A model generated the notes under the pieces. It searched no databases. It was not told the DNA's origin and saw only the letters and a program-made list of their open reading frames with translations. Of a DNA stretch of 9,829 nucleotides, positions 6,513-9,829 are shown in pieces. Within the stretch, counting starts at the first letter, position 1, and each line of letters opens with the position of its first letter. The position numbers were made by a program, and so were the translations under genes. This DNA is from Candidatus Poribacteria bacterium (GTDB lineage Bacteria; Poribacteria; DTPJ01; WJIO01): positions 1 through 9,829 of the forward strand of contig WJIO01000114.1 in NCBI GenBank assembly GCA_014730235.1. The letters are read 5' to 3'.

Positions 6513-7436
6513 ATGGTCAGAGCTGAAGAATTAGTCCATGTCATTAGAGGTGGTCATATAGATTTAATACATTATGGCTCAATAGTGGCAGTGGATACAG
6601 AGGGCAAAATAGTATATTCTGTAGGTGATGTAGATAGATCAGCCTTTATGCGATCCTCTGCAAAGCCTATCCAGGCCATCACTGTAGCCGAAACCGGCGC
6701 ACTGGAAAAATTCGGTATAAGCCAAAAAGAGCTTGCTATAATATGCGCCTCTCATGCCGGACAGGACATACATGTGGAAACAGTAAGGGATATATTGAGC
6801 AAATTGGGTTTGACTGAGGATGCTTTACAATGTTCCAAAAGCAACGCTATAAGGGACAATTGTTCGGGAAAACATTCCGGTATTCTTATGCTGTGTAAAT
6901 TTCATGATTTTCCCCTGGATAATTACACAGATCCGCATCATCCGGCCCAGGTCATGATAAGAAAAGTCATGGCTGAAATGTGTAAAGTGGATAAGGTGGA
7001 ATACGGAATAGATGGCTGTGGAGTACCTACTTTTTATATGCCATTAAGTAGTATGGCCGTAGGCTTTGCCCGATTAGCAAATCCTGAAGATTTACCGCCA
7101 AAGCGAAAAGAAGCCGTTACAAAAATCGTAGCCGCCATGCAGGCCCACCCGGAAATGACCGGTGAAATTAGAGACGGGAAGACCTGGCCAAAACAGATGG
7201 TAGCCAAGGGAGGCGCTCTAGGAATGTATTGTGGCGGCATTCTTGGCAAAAAAGTTGGAATAGCAGCCAAGTCCGATGATGGCAATTCAACAGCCTGTGC
7301 ATTAGCCTTTACCGAAACTATAAAAAGACTTGAACTGGTGGATAATGAAGAATTGACAGAATATCAAAATCTGCGTTCCACAACCATAACCAACCGGCGC
7401 GGTGAAGTTGTCGGTGAGATGAAAGCGGTTTTTTAG
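6513..7436 (+). CDS. Asparaginase-II family (Rhizobium etli ReAV type) amidohydrolase, short form
   Basis: 307 residues; family members are typically about 330-370. The family (PF06089) is unrelated to the E. coli AnsA/AnsB fold and hydrolyses L-asparagine to aspartate and ammonia. S48 and K51 of RSSAKPIQA match the catalytic Ser/Lys and even the numbering recalled for ReAV. C117-x2-K120 (NCSGKH) and C169 (GIDGCGVP) match its zinc ligands Cys135, Lys138 and Cys189. K in GIAAKSDDGN and the terminal NRRGEVVGEMKAVF are also family-like. Between LQC (107) and NCSGK (116) only about nine residues remain where relatives have about 27, so a loop of about 18 residues is missing. The frame is intact, so it is probably a functional variant, possibly with another amide substrate. 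ATG 6513 has GGAGG five bases upstream. No signal peptide: cytoplasmic. It follows the TonB receptor by 22 bp. Confidence 0.87.
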   Translation: MVRAEELVHVIRGGHIDLIHYGSIVAVDTEGKIVYSVGDVDRSAFMRSSAKPIQAITVAETGALEKFGISQKELAIICASHAGQDIHVETVRDILSKLGLTEDALQCSKSNAIRDNCSGKHSGILMLCKFHDFPLDNYTDPHHPAQVMIRKVMAEMCKVDKVEYGIDGCGVPTFYMPLSSMAVGFARLANPEDLPPKRKEAVTKIVAAMQAHPEMTGEIRDGKTWPKQMVAKGGALGMYCGGILGKKVGIAAKSDDGNSTACALAFTETIKRLELVDNEELTEYQNLRSTTITNRRGEVVGEMKAVF

Positions 7437-7512
7437 TAAATTTATTTGTCTCTTCCGACTTGAGTGCGGAAATATAAAAACATTGTCTTATTGAGAAATA
7501 ATATCCTCAGCT

Positions 7513-7561
7513 TGTCATTCCTGCTTCAAGCTTTTTCAAAAAGCTTGAAGCAGGAATGACA
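7513..7561. repeat. 49-bp perfect palindrome sharing its ends with the 77-bp elements
   Basis: Two perfect 24-bp arms flank a single central C. The outer 12 bases TGTCATTCCTGC and their complement are identical to copies A and B, and the flanks AGCT and GC also match copy B. The inside differs: TTCAAGCTTTTT replaces the GAAA hairpin and the spacer. It is 77 bp after the asparaginase stop and could act as a strong transcript-end hairpin, but no T-run follows. It is best read as another member of the same repeat family with a swapped core. Confidence 0.88.
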
Positions 7562-7640
7562 GCCTGATAGAATTTTCATTTGCTAATGTCTCTTTAAGCA
7601 CTGCAACATCTGGTTTTAGTTAATTTTAGAAATATCAACA

Positions 7641-7783
7641 CCTATACTTTCGCTCTTTTTAAAAGACATAGTATTTATGCGCTTGTAGTAGTAGGGATAC
7701 GGCATGCCGTATCCCTACAAGCCGAAAACCCTCATGAAACCTGTATTTACCGTTTTGATATATAAAAAGTGCGAAAGTATAGG
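7641..7783. mobile_element. 143-bp MITE-like element with 20-bp terminal inverted repeats
   Basis: The left end CCTATACTTTCGCTCTTTTT (7641-7660) and the complement of the right end (7764-7783) agree at 19 of 20 bases. The interior contains a 28-bp palindrome (7691-7718) and no ORF. Size, matching ends and lack of coding sequence suggest a non-autonomous miniature transposable element. No clear target-site duplication was found: the flanks are AACA before and CAAA after, at best a 2-bp CA. With the palindrome at 7513-7561 it accounts for most of the 450-bp gap 7437-7886; 7784-7873 shows no gene or convincing promoter. Confidence 0.6.
7691..7718. repeat. 28-bp perfect palindrome with adjacent GTA triplication
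   Basis: The half GTAGGGATACGGCA is followed directly by its exact complement. The symmetry continues as GCTT...AAGC outside if the extra GTAGTA at 7685-7690 is set aside, so the left arm appears to have gained two GTA triplets by slippage. It lies in the middle of the 143-bp MITE-like element. Confidence 0.85.
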
Positions 7784-7873
7784 CAAATGCCATTAAAATT
7801 TTAGACTCTCAGTTCCGCAAGCCAGCGCCATCTTAAATCAAATTCCTCTGCGCCGCTGTGGTTTTACTTACAT

Positions 7874-7880
7874 AAAGGAG
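7874..7880 (+). promoter_or_regulatory. Ribosome binding site supporting a TTG start
   Basis: AAAGGAG is followed by six bases and TTG at 7887-7889. No ATG or GTG in this frame lies at a better distance, and the conserved CxxC begins only six residues later, so the TTG is the likely start of the DUF89 protein. Confidence 0.7.
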
Positions 7881-7886
7881 ATTTCA

Positions 7887-8777
7887 TTGATAGCAAAAAT
7901 TGAATGTATACCATGTATTATTGACGATATACGCGGCGCTCTGGAATTACTTACAGATGACGAAGAGCTAAAGCGAAGGGTCATGAAAAAATCCCTGGAA
8001 TATATGGCAGAAAATGCAGACCTGGGTAAAGAACCGTCAATTTATATTACGGAAGTACACAGGATCATTAAAAGGGTATGTAAAATAGAATTGCCTTTTG
8101 CCCAAAGACGTGAAATGTGTAACCAAATGGGTTTACAACTAGCCCAACGTCTGAGGAAAACCATATCCGGTATAGGCGGTTATGAACGCTTTTCCCTGCT
8201 GGCGAGGTGGTCAATAGCGGCTAATTCCCTGGATTTCCGTACTGTAGGAACGGGATATGATTTTGACCTGGACGAACTGGAAAAAGAAATGAATGCCATC
8301 GCAGATATACTGGACGTGAGCCATCTCCCCCAGATATACGAAATGATAAAATCCGCGGAAAAAGTCCTGTTTATCCATGACAACGTGGGTGAAATAGCTA
8401 TTGACAAGCTGCTTATTGAGGATATAAAGGGAAATGGAGATACCAGGGTAGTAGCCGCAGTTCGGGGTGGTCCCATCACCAGCGACGCAACAATAGACGA
8501 TGCTCAACAGGTAAAACTCCATGAATCAGCATCGGAGGTGATAATCGCCGGCCCCGACACCTTGGGCATAAGCTTTGATGAAATGTCCGAAGATTTAATA
8601 TACGAGCTTTCACAGGCCGATATAGTAATAGTAAAAGGCCAGGCCAATTACTACGTTTTTTCTGAACACAAAAATCAGCTAAGATGTCCAGTTGTAAGCC
8701 TGTTCAGGACAAAATGCCCTGTGGTATCAAATATTTTTGGCCATCCTGAAAATATCAGCATAGCTGCTGTTCTTTAA
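7887..8777 (+). CDS. DUF89 / ARMT1-like metal-dependent phosphatase family protein
   Basis: 296 residues, close to the small prokaryotic DUF89 proteins (subfamily I, AF1104/PH1575 type). DUF89 proteins are metal-dependent phosphatases thought to remove damaged or surplus phosphometabolites ('damage control'); the exact substrate here is unknown. Visible family marks: N-terminal C7-x2-C10 (IECIPC), A-AANSLDF around N113, the metal-binding D165-N166-x-G-E (IHDNVGEIAIDKLLIE), VRGGPITSDATIDDA (192-206) and KGQANYYVF (250-258). All main conserved blocks are present, so it should be active. It starts with TTG behind a good ribosome binding site. It is followed after 93 bp by a URO-D family gene on the same strand, so the two may be cotranscribed. 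No signal peptide; cytoplasmic. Confidence 0.88.
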   Translation: MIAKIECIPCIIDDIRGALELLTDDEELKRRVMKKSLEYMAENADLGKEPSIYITEVHRIIKRVCKIELPFAQRREMCNQMGLQLAQRLRKTISGIGGYERFSLLARWSIAANSLDFRTVGTGYDFDLDELEKEMNAIADILDVSHLPQIYEMIKSAEKVLFIHDNVGEIAIDKLLIEDIKGNGDTRVVAAVRGGPITSDATIDDAQQVKLHESASEVIIAGPDTLGISFDEMSEDLIYELSQADIVIVKGQANYYVFSEHKNQLRCPVVSLFRTKCPVVSNIFGHPENISIAAVL

Positions 8778-8793
8778 TTAATGTCCAGGGAGG

Positions 8794-8817
8794 GAAAAGT
8801 TCATGCTGAGACTTTTC
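8794..8817 (+). other. Imperfect hairpin between the DUF89 and URO-D genes
   Basis: GAAAAGT-TCA pairs with TGA-(G)-ACTTTTC: ten base pairs with one bulged G and a TGC loop. AT-rich sequence follows, without a clean T-run. It could be a weak terminator, an attenuator or an mRNA-stability element in the 93-bp gap. Confidence 0.35.
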
Positions 8818-8870
8818 AATTTAATTGAATTTTCCGGCCAACAAAAGAATCTATTCTACAGGAGAAAAAA

Positions 8871-9829
8871 ATGCTGCCCAGAGAAAGAGTTATCAGTGTT
8901 ATAGAACATAAAAAGCCTGACAGAATACCTGTATACGGATGGGTTCGGGCTAATCTGGAAGACCAGATTAATGAGGCATTCGGCTCAGTAACAGCTTTTG
9001 AGGATAAATACGAATTCGACTTCGCCCATCTATTCGGCGGGCCTGGCCCTTATCCAGGTGAAAAATTGAAGGAAATAAGGGATAATAACGACGGCGTAAT
9101 AGAACCGAGAATGCTTCTGGATATTGAATTGACCGATCCAAACAATTCAGACGCCTATAATAATATAAGGGATCAGGTCAAGCATCACAAGGAAGAAAGA
9201 GGCCGGTTTGTTTATGTTCAAACGCCAGGTATATTTGAGTGTTTAAACGGGCCCTTTGGAATCCAGAACCATCTGACTTATCTGATGCTGTTTAAAGACG
9301 ACCTGCATCAGGTCTACAAACGCCAGGCCGAATGGAACCGGGATTTTGCCCTTAATTGCATTGATGCAGGGGTTGACATGGTTCATGTTTCCGACGACTG
9401 GGGAGCGCAGAAAGGACTCATGTTCAGCCCTGATATTTGGTGGCAGCTTATCTACCCATATCATAAGCTTACCTGTGACGCGGTTAAAGATCGCGGGGTT
9501 TATTTAAGCGTTCACAGCGATGGAAATGTCTCCCAGGTAATAGATGGAATAATCAAACTGGGTTATGACGTTGTTCATCCATACCAGGAATCAGCCGGTA
9601 TGGATTTATATGAATATAAGAATAACTATTCTAGCAATTTTGTTATTATGGGTGGTCTGGATGTTCAAACTACTATTGGCTTTGGCAAGCTGGATTTCTT
9701 AAAAAGCGAAATTAAGCGGGTATTGAAACTCTTTGCCGATGGTGGGCTTTTATACAGCACATCCCATTTTGTCCAGGATCACTGCACTATTGAGGAATTG
9801 ACATTTGCCTTTGATACTATATATGAAAC
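8871..9829 (+). CDS. URO-D superfamily protein lacking the zinc cysteines (3' end outside window)
   Basis: Open from ATG 8871, with AGGAG six bases upstream (8860-8864), to the window edge: 319 residues, probably missing the last 20-40. The N-terminus LPRERVISVIEHKKPDRIPVYG (in two halves around residue 12) is the typical URO-D superfamily opening, shared with the gene at 956-1984. Other family blocks are DAGVDMVHVSDDWG (165-178), H215-S-D-G-N and the MGGLDVQ barrel strand (260-266). Where the methyltransferase-type relative has His-X-Cys and a second Cys, this protein has H215-x-D217 and Y295 (GGLLYSTSH). It therefore probably does not bind zinc as MtaA does. It may be a corrinoid- or tetrapyrrole-associated enzyme of another reaction; no function is assigned. 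It follows DUF89 by 93 bp. Confidence 0.9.
   Translation, partial: MLPRERVISVIEHKKPDRIPVYGWVRANLEDQINEAFGSVTAFEDKYEFDFAHLFGGPGPYPGEKLKEIRDNNDGVIEPRMLLDIELTDPNNSDAYNNIRDQVKHHKEERGRFVYVQTPGIFECLNGPFGIQNHLTYLMLFKDDLHQVYKRQAEWNRDFALNCIDAGVDMVHVSDDWGAQKGLMFSPDIWWQLIYPYHKLTCDAVKDRGVYLSVHSDGNVSQVIDGIIKLGYDVVHPYQESAGMDLYEYKNNYSSNFVIMGGLDVQTTIGFGKLDFLKSEIKRVLKLFADGGLLYSTSHFVQDHCTIEELTFAFDTIYE

Noticed and set aside
7513-7561. Ordinary rho-independent terminator of the asparaginase gene
   Set aside because: No T-run follows the stem on either strand, and its ends match the dispersed 77-bp elements, so a repeat-family reading explains it better; a terminating side effect remains possible.
9243-9464. 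Minus-strand open frame of 73 codons near the window end
   Set aside because: It is antisense to the URO-D family gene that runs from 8871 to the edge and has no support of its own.

Overview
The window looks like a chromosomal stretch of a Gram-negative bacterium of moderate GC content with clear Shine-Dalgarno sites. The Gram-negative call rests on a complete TonB-dependent outer-membrane receptor with a signal peptide. Two uroporphyrinogen-decarboxylase (URO-D) superfamily proteins of the corrinoid-methyltransferase type, a Cys-rich DUF2284 protein and a DUF89 protein together suggest an anaerobe or a relative of anaerobes (for example Desulfobacterota or a similar uncultured lineage). That placement is an inference; no marker gene here fixes the taxon.

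Layout. 1-590 (+) is the 3' end of a tetratricopeptide-repeat gene built from 138-bp tandem units. 956-3491 (-) is a two-gene unit, glycerol kinase (glpK) followed by a URO-D family methyltransferase-like gene, with a good sigma70-type promoter in front of glpK. 3873-4382 (+) is a DUF2284 gene with its own promoter. 4478-7436 (+) is a TonB-dependent receptor followed 22 bp later by an asparaginase-II family gene, probably one operon. 7887-8777 (+) is a DUF89 gene with a TTG start. 8871-9829 (+) is a second URO-D family gene cut by the window edge.

The gaps are not empty. Two almost identical 77-bp inverted-repeat elements, in opposite orientation, flank the glpK/URO-D pair. A third palindrome with the same ends but a different core lies after the asparaginase gene. 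Next to it is a 143-bp MITE-like element with 20-bp terminal inverted repeats and a 28-bp perfect palindrome inside.

How the genes could work together: the first URO-D protein keeps the His-X-Cys...Cys zinc signature of corrinoid methyltransferases, while the second has lost both Cys ligands. The receptor would import a large ligand, but nothing identifies it, and no cobalamin-riboswitch signature was seen in front of it. The asparaginase-II protein keeps its Ser-Lys and Cys/Lys/Cys active-site residues but seems to lack about 18 residues between them. No defence system, CRISPR array, RNA gene or transposase was found. The most unusual content is the repeat set and the two active-site variants.
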